From Paraplanobispora takensis (GTDB lineage Bacteria > Actinomycetota > Actinomycetes > Streptosporangiales > Streptosporangiaceae), in the NCBI RefSeq assembly GCF_016863195.1, contig NZ_BOOK01000012.1:1-64000 (forward strand): a stretch of 64,000 bases of DNA, in the 5' to 3' direction. The position numbers were made by a program, and so were the translations under genes. Under the pieces are notes generated by a model. The model worked only from the letters and a program-made list of their open reading frames with translations, was not told the origin of the DNA and did no database searches. The first letter of the stretch is position 1. Each line of letters begins with the position of its first letter. Below are positions 1 to 8,140 of the stretch, piece after piece.

Positions 1-162
1 CGGGACCGCACCCGTGCCCCACGATGCCGGGACCGCACCCGTGCCCCACGATGCCGGGACCGCACCCGTGCCCCACGATGCCGGGACCGCATCCATACCT
101 CGCGACGCCGGGTCCGTTCCCGCGTTTTCCCTCGCCGGTCCCGCAGCGGTGTTCTCCGATGC
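1..162. repeat. 27-bp tandem repeat array, degenerating rightward
   Basis: Three perfect 27-bp units (1-27, 28-54, 55-81) begin cgggaccgcacccgtg. They are followed by degenerate units at 82-108, 109-135 and 136-162. The array probably continues left of the window. Unit length is a multiple of three, so copy-number change would add or remove nine residues (DAGTAPVPH) without a frameshift. Confidence 0.85.
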
Positions 163-421
163 CGGTTCTGCTCCCGATCTTTCCGGCGACGAGGATCGGG
201 ATGCCGTCGGTGAAGTCTCGCTCCCGGCTCCCGCGTCGCCCCGTCCGCTCGGGTTCCCGCCGCCGGACGATCCGCCTTCCCCGCCCTCCCACGCCGGGCC
301 CGCGCTGGTGCTCCACGATGGCGAAACCGTCCGGGCGACCGCTTCCCCCGCCCCGTCCGAGGAGGCCTCTCCTGACGTCGGGTCCGGCCGGGCGATGCTC
401 AACGCTGCGGGCTGGGAGTGA
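2..421 (+). CDS. C-terminal part of a repeat-containing protein, cut by the left edge
   Basis: The reading frame is open from the left edge to TGA at 419-421, so only the C-terminal 139 or so residues are visible. The first 18 or so codons are perfect 9-residue repeats (DAGTAPVPH), followed by degenerate copies that keep D-A-G at the same register. Conservation of DAG across copies whose DNA has diverged is the argument that this frame, not the overlapping one, is coding. The rest is Pro/Ala/Asp-rich and low in complexity. The end overlaps the 3' end of the convergent DUF1015 gene by 23 bp. I do not recognise a domain; a surface or linker segment is possible. The start lies outside the window. 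Confidence 0.45.
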   Translation, partial: GTAPVPHDAGTAPVPHDAGTAPVPHDAGTASIPRDAGSVPAFSLAGPAAVFSDAGSAPDLSGDEDRDAVGEVSLPAPASPRPLGFPPPDDPPSPPSHAGPALVLHDGETVRATASPAPSEEASPDVGSGRAMLNAAGWE

Positions 422-1742
422 GCAGGCGCATGACCAGGCCGGTGCGCGGTTTGGGACCGAAGGAGGTGGACTTGCGGGGCACCCGCTCTCCCTGCGCCGC
501 GACGGCGAGCACGTCGTCGACCGCGAGGGGGTTCATCAGTACGGCGGTGCCTCCGCAGTCACGGGCGAGGCGCGCCGCGGCCTCGGGATCGTGGTGCACG
601 ATGCGGACCGATTGCTCGTCGTCCCTCGTCCCCCAGACCCGGGGAAGCAGGAACTCCGCGAGGACGGAGGTGTTCAGGGCCTGCCAGCGAGCCGACCGGC
701 CGGCGGGCATGGCGCGTTGGACCCGCCGCCGGTCGGGATCGGTGATCAGATGGGCGGATCCTCCGGCCGTCAGCAGGAATGCGGGCTCCCGGGCCTCCCG
801 CAGCGCTGCGAGACCGATGGCCAGGTCGGGATGCTCGTGCACCTGCCACGCTGTCTTGGCCCGGTTCACCGCCTCCTCCAGAGGCAGTCCCGGGACGACC
901 CGGTGGATGGCCTTCAGATCCGGCGGATAGGCGTCGGAGTCCACCAGGAGGGCCAGACCGAAGTCCCAGGGCTGGGCTCCGCCATGGGGCCGGCTGCCCG
1001 GGCCGGTGCCGCCGCCGGTCCTCCCACGCACGGCCGCGCCGTCCCCGGGTCCGGCGGTGAGATGGTGGTCGGCCTGGAGGGCGCGGTAGGTGGCGTAGCG
1101 GTGGTGTCCGTCGGCGATGAGCGCTTGGCGGGGGCGCAGGTCGGTGTCGATGGCGGCGAGTTCGTCCGGGTCGGTGACGGCCCACAGGCGATGGGCGATC
1201 CCGTCGCCGGTCTCGGTCTCGACCAGCGGCGTGCGGGAGGCGGCGATCAGGTCGACGAGACGGGTGGCGGTGCCGTCCCGCCCTCCGTAGAGCAGGAAGA
1301 TGGGTTCCAGGTTCGCCTCGGTCGTGCGCATGAGCGCCAGGCGGTCGGCCACGGGACCGGGCATGACGTCCTCGTGCGGCAGGATCGTCCGCTGCTCGGG
1401 AGCGGCCAGGGCCACCTCTGCGATGAGCCCGCGCTGCAGGATCCCCGGACCGCTCTGCTCGTAGACGTACACCGCCGGTTCCTCGTCGGTGACGAGGACC
1501 CCTGAGGAGAGCCAGGAGTGCAGGGTCTGCCGGGCCTCGGCATACCTGTGGTGATCGGTCCCGGGAAGGATCAGCCGTACGACGTTGTTGGGGTGGGCAT
1601 CGAGTAGTTCCCGGACACCGGTCTCTCCGATGAGGTCGTAGGGAGGCGACGTCACCGCGGCCAGATCGTCGACCGCGAACCGCACACCGCGGAACGGACG
1701 TAGCACCAGTCCGTCGGGCACCGGCAGTTCAGGATGCGCCAT
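399..1742 (-). CDS. DUF1015 family protein
   Basis: A 447-residue protein starting MAHPELPVPDGLVLRPFRGV. The opening RPFRGVRF, SPPYDLIGETG and the central ADGHHRYATYRAL segment are typical of the DUF1015 (PF06245) family, whose biochemical role is not established. It is probably cytoplasmic; no signal peptide or membrane segment is visible. The start is chosen at the ATG at 1742; an ATG three codons earlier (1751) is equally possible and neither has a strong ribosome-binding site. The frame stays open much further upstream, but that extension lacks family similarity and runs antisense to the TPR gene. It is divergent from the TPR gene and convergent with the partial gene at the left edge. Confidence 0.8.
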   Translation of the reverse strand: MAHPELPVPDGLVLRPFRGVRFAVDDLAAVTSPPYDLIGETGVRELLDAHPNNVVRLILPGTDHHRYAEARQTLHSWLSSGVLVTDEEPAVYVYEQSGPGILQRGLIAEVALAAPEQRTILPHEDVMPGPVADRLALMRTTEANLEPIFLLYGGRDGTATRLVDLIAASRTPLVETETGDGIAHRLWAVTDPDELAAIDTDLRPRQALIADGHHRYATYRALQADHHLTAGPGDGAAVRGRTGGGTGPGSRPHGGAQPWDFGLALLVDSDAYPPDLKAIHRVVPGLPLEEAVNRAKTAWQVHEHPDLAIGLAALREAREPAFLLTAGGSAHLITDPDRRRVQRAMPAGRSARWQALNTSVLAEFLLPRVWGTRDDEQSVRIVHHDPEAAARLARDCGGTAVLMNPLAVDDVLAVAAQGERVPRKSTSFGPKPRTGLVMRLLTPSPQR

Positions 1743-1862
1743 AGGGGGCATGCTGCCATAAAGGCCCGAAGCGTCCAGTTGCCGCTCCGAGGAAGCAGTG
1801 GCTTCTGGTCCGTCGAGGAGTCGGTCAGGTCGGTCGTCCGCTGATGAAGGAGGCCTCACACA

Positions 1863-2339
1863 ATGGTCCAAGGACATGGTGGTCCGTCTGATTCCCCCGA
1901 ATCGGAGGCGGGCGCGCCGGCGGGGGAGGTCTACGACTGGTTCCAGCGGGGGATGAAACTCCTGTCCGAGGGCAGCCCCGCGGCAGCCGCCGCACTGCTG
2001 GAACGCGCCGCCGACGCCGAGCCCGAGTCCCGGAGCATCCGCGAGGCCCTCGCCCGCGCCCAGTTCAACTCCCGGCAGTACGCCGACGCTGCTGACAGCT
2101 TCCGCTGGATCGTCGACAGCAATCCCGCGGAGGACTACGCCTACTTCGGCCTGGGCCTGTCCCTGTGGAGGACCGGTGACATGGAGGGCGCTCAGGAGCC
2201 GCTGGCCATCGCCGTCGCGATGAGGCCCGACCAGAAGGATTACGTGTCGGCCCTCAAGAGCGTGCGCGCCACGCTGCGTGCCCGCGAGAACGACCCTGAG
2301 GGCCGCTGGGCCGAACAGGTGCGTCGCCCCGACCGGTGA
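1863..2339 (+). CDS. tetratricopeptide repeat protein (Rv1691-like)
   Basis: A 158-residue soluble protein with two to three TPR-like helical pairs: one around residues 25-55 (FQRGMKLLSEGSPAAAAALL), then residues 60-90 and 93-125 (YAYFGLGLSLWRTGDMEGA). A strong Shine-Dalgarno (aaggagg) lies 8-9 bases before the ATG. TPR proteins act as protein-binding scaffolds; no partner is evident from sequence. Position is informative: in M. tuberculosis a TPR protein (Rv1691) precedes the HAD phosphatase Rv1692 and the tlyA-nadK-recN genes, and the same order is seen here. Confidence 0.8.
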   Translation: MVQGHGGPSDSPESEAGAPAGEVYDWFQRGMKLLSEGSPAAAAALLERAADAEPESRSIREALARAQFNSRQYADAADSFRWIVDSNPAEDYAYFGLGLSLWRTGDMEGAQEPLAIAVAMRPDQKDYVSALKSVRATLRARENDPEGRWAEQVRRPDR

Positions 2340-2469
2340 CCCGGCATACCGCACCGTACGGCGGGCGGGGCCGGTACGGGGATGGGACAGCCGACGGCCG
2401 TGCCGGGCGGGGGCGGTGTGCGGATGAGGTGGTCGACGGCCGTGCCGGACGGACTGATGGAATGAACGG

Positions 2470-3489
2470 GTGCATTCACAGACGCTGATCGATGCCTACG
2501 ACACCCTGCTGCTGGACCTGGACGGAGTGGTGTACCTCGGTCGCGACGCCGTACCGGGGGCTCCGGAGGCGTTGCGGCAGGCACAGGAACGCGGCGTACG
2601 GCTCGCGTACGTCACCAACAACGCCTCCCGCACCCCCGGCGCCATCGCCCAGCACCTCAGTGCGCTCGGCGCTCCGGCGACCCCCGACGACGTGGTCACC
2701 TCGGCCCAGGCGGCCGCGCGTCTGGTCGCCGAGCGCGTCGAGCCGGGCGCGGCCGTACTGGTCGTCGGCGGGATGGGGTTGCGTGGCGCGCTTCGAGCCC
2801 ACGGGCTGCGGCCGGTCAGCACCGCGATCGAGGAGCCGGTGGCGGTGGTCCAGGGCATCGCTCCCGACCTCTCCTACGGCCTGCTGGCGGAGGGCACGCT
2901 GGCCGTACGGCGGGGCGCGCTGTTCGTCGCCGCGAACGCGGACTCGACCATGCCGACGGGCCGGGGAGAGTTGCCCGGCAACGGGGCCATGACCCGGGTG
3001 ATCGCCACCGCGACCGGGGTGGAGCCGGTCGTGGCGGGCAAGCCCGAGCCGCCGCTGCACCGCGAGTCGATGCTGCGGACCGCCGCGCGACGGCCGCTGG
3101 TCGTCGGCGACCGGCTCGACACCGACGTCGAGGGGGCGGTCAACGCCGGAGTGGACAGTCTGCTGGTGCTGACCGGGGTGGCGGGCCCGCTCGATCTGCT
3201 GACCGCCGATCCGCGGCACCGCCCCACCTACGTCGGCGCGGGCCTGACCGCTCTGCACGAGCCGTACGTCTCCCCTCGCCGGAGCGCGGAGGGATGGCGC
3301 TGCGGAGAATGGCTCGCGACCTGGACGGCGGACCGGGGCCTGTCCCTGGAGGGGCAGGGCGACCCCGTCGAAGGACTGCGGGCGGCCTGCGCCGCCGTCT
3401 GGGAGGGCGTCGGCGATGCGAAGGCCGACGAGGACGCCGTCAAGCCCGCCCTCGCCTCCTCACCCTTCGCAGATCTCTCCTCCCGCTGA
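2470..3489 (+). CDS. HAD-superfamily subfamily IIA phosphatase (NagD / Rv1692-like)
   Basis: A 339-residue haloacid-dehalogenase phosphatase. Motif I is DLDGVVYLG near residue 16 (nucleophile Asp and general acid Asp), motif II is the YVTNNASR block near residue 51, and the late motif is VVGDRLDTDVEG near residue 212. The subfamily IIA cap sits between motifs II and III. The M. tuberculosis neighbour-order homologue Rv1692 is reported as a glycerol-3-phosphate phosphatase in phospholipid recycling, so a glycerol-phosphate or similar small phosphoester substrate is likely but inferred. The start is a GTG at 2470 with a weak ribosome-binding site. The last 70 residues are Ala-rich and less conserved. 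Confidence 0.85.
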   Translation: MHSQTLIDAYDTLLLDLDGVVYLGRDAVPGAPEALRQAQERGVRLAYVTNNASRTPGAIAQHLSALGAPATPDDVVTSAQAAARLVAERVEPGAAVLVVGGMGLRGALRAHGLRPVSTAIEEPVAVVQGIAPDLSYGLLAEGTLAVRRGALFVAANADSTMPTGRGELPGNGAMTRVIATATGVEPVVAGKPEPPLHRESMLRTAARRPLVVGDRLDTDVEGAVNAGVDSLLVLTGVAGPLDLLTADPRHRPTYVGAGLTALHEPYVSPRRSAEGWRCGEWLATWTADRGLSLEGQGDPVEGLRAACAAVWEGVGDAKADEDAVKPALASSPFADLSSR

Positions 3490-3890
3490 CCGTCTTGTCC
3501 CGAAGAGCCCTCTGCGCCGAGGAGGGAACTCCCGGACACCCTGCCCGGGAAACGAAAGGCGGAGGCGTTCTCCCGGGAGAAAACGGTCCTCTCGCGATAA
3601 GACGGATTTGCCGGGCACTGGCCAGGAGGTTCCCCGGGTGCCGGGGGGCTATCCGCTGCCCTGCCTCGGATCGGTCTCTCCCCGCTGAGCAGGGCGGCTC
3701 TTGAGGCGTCCGCTGTCCTCACGTGGGCGTGGCGGTTTCCACGGAGCCGGAGTCTGGTTGCCGGTCGTCCTGCCCGGACCGGCCCTTTCCCGTTCAGACG
3801 GGCCGGGACTTCCTGTGGGCGGAGGGATGACTCTCCGGCCGGGCCGGGAATGCCCGTGCCGACCCCGGCCCGTCGGGGCCGGGGCGGTCG
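3490..3890. other. 401-bp gap between convergent genes
   Basis: No open frame here has convincing protein character. The only structured element I see is the GC-rich hairpin at 3863-3884, listed separately. The rest is featureless GC-rich sequence. Confidence 0.5.
3863..3884. terminator. hairpin terminator between convergent HAD and SCP2 genes
   Basis: A perfect 9-bp stem (ccccggccc / gggccgggg) with a GTCG loop. There is no T-tract on either side, as is common in actinobacteria. It sits directly after the stop codon of the minus-strand SCP2 gene and could serve both strands. Confidence 0.6.
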
Positions 3891-4238
3891 TCACAGGAGC
3901 TTGCGGAGGCGCAGGAGGTCGCCGAAGCTGGCGTCGATTTTGACTCGGCCGCTGAACACGGCGCGTCCCATGTCGAGTTCGCCGTTGACCAGGGCGACCA
4001 GGTCGTCGCTGGCGATGGTGAGCTTCACATCGGCCGGAGGGGCGTCGGCCGGAGGGCTGTCATCGAAGGGGCCGAGGCCGCCATGGTGGATGCGGCCGTA
4101 GAAGGTGACCCCCAGATCGCTGACATGGCAGCTGATGCTGCGTTCCACCACGTGCTTGGCGCGGCTTTCCTGGTCAACCTCGTCGAACTGCTCGCCGAGT
4201 TTCCGCAGTGCCACCCGGCACTCGTCGACGGTCGCCAT
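3891..4238 (-). CDS. SCP2 sterol-binding-domain protein
   Basis: A 115-residue protein from ATG 4238, preceded by aaaggag on the minus strand. The C-terminal half (DVKLTIASDDLVALVNGELD, then GRVKIDASFGDLLRL) fits the SCP2 lipid-binding fold (PF02036): the strand-helix pattern and the typical G-x-(V/I)-x-(I/V)-x-G-D segment. SCP2 domains bind lipids or acyl-CoA in a hydrophobic tunnel; no catalytic domain is attached here. A longer frame upstream (to 4283) lacks a ribosome-binding site. It is divergent from the phasin-like gene, with a 122-bp shared promoter region. Confidence 0.75.
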   Translation of the reverse strand: MATVDECRVALRKLGEQFDEVDQESRAKHVVERSISCHVSDLGVTFYGRIHHGGLGPFDDSPPADAPPADVKLTIASDDLVALVNGELDMGRAVFSGRVKIDASFGDLLRLRKLL

Positions 4239-4360
4239 CGAGTGGCGCTCCTTTCTTTCCGGGCCGGTCAGAATCCCTCTCATCTACGGACGGTAGCGTT
4301 CCATATAGACACACTGTGCTATCCAGCGCGTGGGGGTGCGCTGGAAAGGAGGCTTCTGCC

Positions 4361-6136
4361 ATGGTGTTCGAAGCACTGCGGGGGTACGTACAGGGAGCTA
4401 CCGGCCTCACAGAGATGACAACGAGCAAGGCCCGCGCGATAGTTCGCGACCTGCTCGCCTCGGGGGAAACCGGTCTGTCCCAGATGTCCGGCCAGGTCGA
4501 CAAGATGGCCAAGGAACTCGTCGCGACGGGCAAGGCCAACCGTGACCAGCTCAACGAAATGATCAAGTCTGAGGTGGGACGCCTGCTCGACAGGCTCGAC
4601 CTGCCCCGTTCCGAGGAGATCGACCGGCTCGGGAGCCGGATCGCGCAGTTGGAAGCCGTGCTCTCCGAGGCCGGAGAAGCGATCATGTCCACGGCGGCCT
4701 CACCGAGGACCGCCACCTCCAGGGCCGCCGCCGGAGTCGCGGAGACGATGTCGGCGATCAAGGCGATCATCGACGGGAACGGTCCCGTGGCCAAGCAGGC
4801 CGAGCCGGCGAAAACTGGCGGGATGGGCTCCAATGTTCCCCGGGGCGCCGAGACGGGCACCGCGGGGACGGAGTCGGTGGTCCGCGTGGCGACGGACGAT
4901 GCGGGGGGCTCGCTGGTGACCAGCCCCGCGAAGGAGCTCATCGACGACCTCCTGGGCGCCGGGGCGACGTTGTCCACCATGGAGGGCGCCGGGGAGAAGA
5001 GCGGCACGGCGACCGCTGCGAAGACCGCCCGAAGGAAGACCGCCACGGCGAAGGGCACGGAGCAGCCCGCGGCGACCGGTTCGGCCGCCCCGCGGAGCCG
5101 TGCCTCCACTCGGAAGGCCACCACGAAGGCCGCCTCCGCTCCGGAGACCGTTGTCACGACGGAGGAAGCGGCTCCAGGCGGGCGGAGCACGGCTGCTTCG
5201 GGCAGGCGGGCCCCGGCGCGGAAGGCCGCTTCCAGTGCGGAAACCACCCCGGCGGGAGAGACGGCTCCGAGTAAGCGGGCCTCGGCGCGGAAGGCCGCCT
5301 CCGTTCCGGAGACCGCCGCCACGATCGAGGAGACCGCCCCGCGCAGACGGCCTTCGGCGCGGAAGACCGCTTCAAGTGCGGAAGCCACCTCGGCGGGGGA
5401 GACGGCTCCGAGTGGGCGGGCCTCGGCGCGGAAGGCCGCCTCCGCGGACAAGGAGACCGTTTCGCGCGGTCGGGGCACCCGTACGGCGGCTGCGGTGAAG
5501 GGGGCCGTGGAGACGGCTTCAGTGGCCGTGCCGGGGCAAGGGGATGCCGGGGGCTCCGCGGGTGGGGATTCCACGGCCGCCGAGGGCCATGCGGGATCCA
5601 CGGGTTCCCCGGGCGTCAGGGGCTCCGCTGGTGGCGCCAAGAGTGCCAAGAGCGCCAGAGTTTCCAAGGGTGCCAAGGGTGCGGCGGACACGGATGCCAT
5701 GGATGCCATGATCTCCGCGGGTGCCGCGGGTGCCATGGTCACCATGGACGCTGAGAGCCTTGCGGGCGGCGAGACCGCCGCGGGCGCAGGCTCTGCCGGT
5801 TCCGAAGCCGACGCGAAGCCCGCAGGAGGCCGGGCTGAGAAGAAGGGCGGCAAGTTGGGCATGGCCGCCGAGGCGACCGCCAAGGTCTCCGCTGCGGACC
5901 CGGATGAGACCGTCGGCACGACGGGCGGCGCCGGTTCCGATACGGCCGTTGGTGCGACGGGGGGCGCCGGTTCCGATACGGTCGAGGGGTCCACGGGCGG
6001 GACGGCTCGCACGCCGCGTGCCCGGGGGACCACAAAGACCACAAAGGCCGCCAAAGCCCCCAAGGCCAGTAGCAACGCCACGAAAACCCCCAAGGCTGCG
6101 AAGGCAGCGAAGAGGACCTCCGGAGGGAGCGCATGA
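4361..6136 (+). CDS. PhaF-like protein: phasin-type N-terminus with a histone H1-like Ala/Lys/Arg tail
   Basis: A 591-residue protein from ATG 4361, with ggaaaggagg eight bases upstream. Residues 1-110 form amphipathic helices (ARAIVRDLLASGETGLSQM, ANRDQLNEMIKSEVGRLLDR), ending in a short coiled coil (EEIDRLGSRIAQLEAVLSEA), as in polyhydroxyalkanoate granule-associated phasins. From about residue 215 onward it is low-complexity, with repeats of the type ASARKAAS...ETAP...R, resembling the AAKP tails of PhaF/AlgP that bind DNA. Its last base pairs overlap the next small gene (ATGA). PhaF in Pseudomonas links storage granules to the nucleoid; the same role here is inference. A tail with no enzyme domain argues for a structural or nucleoid role. 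Tail length is likely variable between strains. Confidence 0.65.
   Translation: MVFEALRGYVQGATGLTEMTTSKARAIVRDLLASGETGLSQMSGQVDKMAKELVATGKANRDQLNEMIKSEVGRLLDRLDLPRSEEIDRLGSRIAQLEAVLSEAGEAIMSTAASPRTATSRAAAGVAETMSAIKAIIDGNGPVAKQAEPAKTGGMGSNVPRGAETGTAGTESVVRVATDDAGGSLVTSPAKELIDDLLGAGATLSTMEGAGEKSGTATAAKTARRKTATAKGTEQPAATGSAAPRSRASTRKATTKAASAPETVVTTEEAAPGGRSTAASGRRAPARKAASSAETTPAGETAPSKRASARKAASVPETAATIEETAPRRRPSARKTASSAEATSAGETAPSGRASARKAASADKETVSRGRGTRTAAAVKGAVETASVAVPGQGDAGGSAGGDSTAAEGHAGSTGSPGVRGSAGGAKSAKSARVSKGAKGAADTDAMDAMISAGAAGAMVTMDAESLAGGETAAGAGSAGSEADAKPAGGRAEKKGGKLGMAAEATAKVSAADPDETVGTTGGAGSDTAVGATGGAGSDTVEGSTGGTARTPRARGTTKTTKAAKAPKASSNATKTPKAAKAAKRTSGGSA
5100..5460. repeat. imperfect coding repeats in the Ala/Lys-rich tail
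   Basis: Related segments of roughly 70 bp, encoding RASARKAAS followed by ETA-rich spacers, recur from about 5100 to 5460. The strings gcgcggaaggccgcctcc and gagacggctccgagt occur more than once. They are degenerate and in frame, so length changes would be tolerated. Confidence 0.6.
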
Positions 6137-6306
6137 CGGACGCGCTTGACCAGACCGGCGACGAGCGGGTGGACGCCGCCCTGGGCGCCCTCGCCGCGCT
6201 CGACGGCCTGCCCGTGGCGGCGCACGTGAGCGTGTTCGAGGAGGTGTTCTCCGGGCTGGAGCGGGCGCTCGCCGCGGCGGACGACATCCCGGACCAGCCG
6301 CGGTGA
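6133..6306 (+). CDS. 57-residue conserved small protein (Rv1693-position)
   Basis: MTDALDQTGDERVDAALGAL begins at the ATG at 6133, which overlaps the stop of the phasin-like gene (ATGA); its own stop overlaps the GTG of tlyA (GTGA at 6303-6306). The product is acidic and helical, with VDAALGALAALDGLPVAAHV and a second helix, FEEVFSGLERALAAA. M. tuberculosis has a small hypothetical gene (Rv1693) at the same position before tlyA. Function unknown. Start and stop overlap on both sides, which argues for real translation. Confidence 0.75.
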   Translation: MTDALDQTGDERVDAALGALAALDGLPVAAHVSVFEEVFSGLERALAAADDIPDQPR

Positions 6307-7121
6307 GCCGCCGCGCGCGTCTGGACAGCGAGCTCGTCCGCCGGAAGCTGGCGCGTTCCCGCGAGCACGCGGCCCAGCTCATCGAGGCGGGCCGGGTCAC
6401 CGTCGGCGGCCGGTCGGCGAGCAAGCCCGCCACGCAGGTGGACACCGCCTCGGCGATCGTGGTCGCCGAGGCGGCGGAGGGGCCCGACTACGTCTCCCGG
6501 GGGGCGCACAAGCTCCTGGGGGCCCTGGAGGCGTTCGGCCCGAGGGGGCTGGTCGTCGAGGGCCGCCGCTGCCTGGACGCCGGAGCCTCCACCGGCGGCT
6601 TCACCGACGTACTGCTGCGCAACGGCGCGGCGCACGTGCTGGCCGTCGACGTCGGCTACGGCCAGCTCGCCTGGTCGCTGCGGACCGACGAGCGGGTCAC
6701 CGTCATGGAGCGGGTCAACGTCAGGGACCTGACCCCGGACATGGTCGGCGAGCCCCCCACGCTCGTGGTCGGTGACCTGTCGTTCATCTCGCTGCGGCTG
6801 GTGCTGCCCGCCCTGGCCGCCTGCGCGGCCCCCGCGGCCGACTTCGCGATGCTGGTCAAGCCGCAGTTCGAGGTCGGCAGGGAACGGGTCGGGGCGGGCG
6901 GGGTCGTCAGGGACCCCGCGCTGCGCGCCGAGGCGGTGCAGGATGTGGCCGAGGCCGCGCAGTCGCTCGGCCTCACCGTGCGGGGCGTCACCGCGAGTCC
7001 TCTGCCGGGCCCGTCGGGCAACGTCGAGTACGTCATCTGGCTGGGCAAGGGAGAGGGTGCGCCCCCGGTCGAGGACGTCGCCGCCGAGATCGCGCGCGCG
7101 GTGGCGGAAGGCCCCCGATAG
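6303..7121 (+). CDS. tlyA: TlyA, 16S/23S rRNA 2'-O-methyltransferase
   Basis: A 272-residue two-domain protein. An S4 RNA-binding domain occupies residues 1-60 (RLDSELVRRKLARSREHAAQ, then a GRV-V-G turn). A Rossmann methyltransferase follows with the SAM-binding loop DAGASTGGFTD at residue 92, then VGDLSFISL and VKPQFEVGR. Family members methylate the 2'-OH of cytidines in 16S and 23S rRNA using SAM; loss gives capreomycin/viomycin resistance in mycobacteria. The GTG start overlaps the previous stop. The gene sits in the conserved tlyA-nadK-recN string. Length is normal. Confidence 0.93.
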   Translation: MSRRARLDSELVRRKLARSREHAAQLIEAGRVTVGGRSASKPATQVDTASAIVVAEAAEGPDYVSRGAHKLLGALEAFGPRGLVVEGRRCLDAGASTGGFTDVLLRNGAAHVLAVDVGYGQLAWSLRTDERVTVMERVNVRDLTPDMVGEPPTLVVGDLSFISLRLVLPALAACAAPAADFAMLVKPQFEVGRERVGAGGVVRDPALRAEAVQDVAEAAQSLGLTVRGVTASPLPGPSGNVEYVIWLGKGEGAPPVEDVAAEIARAVAEGPR

Positions 7122-7146
7122 TGACGACCCCCCCGGAGAGCAGCCC

Positions 7147-8052
7147 ATGACAGCCAAGCGCATCGTGCTCGTCACCGCCCACACCGGGCGCAAGGCGGCC
7201 GTCGACAGCGCCCGGATGGTGATCAGCCGGCTCGTGGAGGCGGGCTTCACCGTGCGCGTGCTCCAGTCGGAGGCCGAGGAGATCGGTTGCGCGGGCGCCG
7301 AGATGGTGTCCGCGAGTCTCGCCGCGGTCCAGGACGCCGAGATGATGATCGTGCTGGGCGGCGACGGCAGCCTGCTGCGGGCCGCGGAGCTGGCCCGCCC
7401 CGCCGGAGTGCCGCTGCTGGGCGTCAACCTCGGGCACGTCGGATTCCTGGCCGAGGCCGAGGCCGAGGACCTGTCGGTCACCGTCGACTGCGTGGTGCAG
7501 GGCCGCTACGACGTCGAGGAGCGGATGACCATCGAGGTCGTGGCCCGGCTCAACGGCCAGCTGCTGGCCGACACGTGGGCGCTCAACGAGGCCACCGTGG
7601 AAAAGCGCGAGCGCATGCTGGAGGTGGTCGCCGAGATCGACGGCCGGCCGCTGTCGCGCTGGGGCTGCGACGGCGTCATCTGCGCCACCCCGACCGGCTC
7701 CACCGCCTACGCGTTCTCCGCGGGCGGGCCCGTGGTCTGGCCGGAGGTGGAGGCGCTGCTGCTGGTCCCGATCAGTGCCCACGCCCTGTTCGCCCGGCCG
7801 CTGGTCGTCTCGCCCCGCTCCGCCCTGGCGCTGGAGGTCCAGCCGCAGACGGCCGGCGCGGTGCTGTGGTGCGACGGCCGCCGGCGCTACGATCTGCCCG
7901 CCGGCGCGCGGGTCGAGGTGCGCCGGGGCGAGGTGCCGGTACGGCTCGCGCGGCTGCACGGCGTGGAGGACACCGGGGCGCCGTTCACGGATCGGCTGGT
8001 CGCCAAATTCGACCTCCCCGTTCAGGGTTGGCGTGGCAGGGTGCGGTCATAG
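7147..8052 (+). CDS. nadK: NAD kinase
   Basis: A 301-residue enzyme that phosphorylates NAD to NADP with ATP or polyphosphate. The GGDGSLLRA motif starts at residue 71 and carries the catalytic Asp; the NEATVEK motif is at residue 147; the glycine-rich loop ATPTGSTAYAFSAGGP follows at about residue 180. The start ATG is preceded by ggagag. It lies 25 bp after tlyA and 88 bp before recN, and is probably co-transcribed with both. Confidence 0.95.
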   Translation: MTAKRIVLVTAHTGRKAAVDSARMVISRLVEAGFTVRVLQSEAEEIGCAGAEMVSASLAAVQDAEMMIVLGGDGSLLRAAELARPAGVPLLGVNLGHVGFLAEAEAEDLSVTVDCVVQGRYDVEERMTIEVVARLNGQLLADTWALNEATVEKRERMLEVVAEIDGRPLSRWGCDGVICATPTGSTAYAFSAGGPVVWPEVEALLLVPISAHALFARPLVVSPRSALALEVQPQTAGAVLWCDGRRRYDLPAGARVEVRRGEVPVRLARLHGVEDTGAPFTDRLVAKFDLPVQGWRGRVRS

Positions 8053-8140
8053 TGTGTCGGGCGATGCCGGCTCCGAACGCGTAGGATCGTGCCGCGCACC
8101 GCACTGGTGTTCGGTGAATTCGATGTGACGGGAGGGACCA

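Noticed and set aside
1-162. Possible CRISPR-like array at the left edge
   Set aside because: Units are directly abutting with no spacers, and are in frame and codon-like.
24-1505. A 493-codon plus-strand frame across the DUF1015 gene
   Set aside because: It is antisense to a recognisable DUF1015 protein, has repeat-derived low-complexity N-terminus and no domain; codon-position GC favours the minus-strand gene.
399-2354. Extension of the DUF1015 frame to 2354
   Set aside because: The added 200 residues have no similarity to the family and overlap the TPR gene in antisense; the family start is near 1742-1751.
8053-8140. LexA/SOS box before recN
   Set aside because: No TCGAAC-N4-GTTCGA-like site found in the leader; the same is true of the uvrA upstream region.
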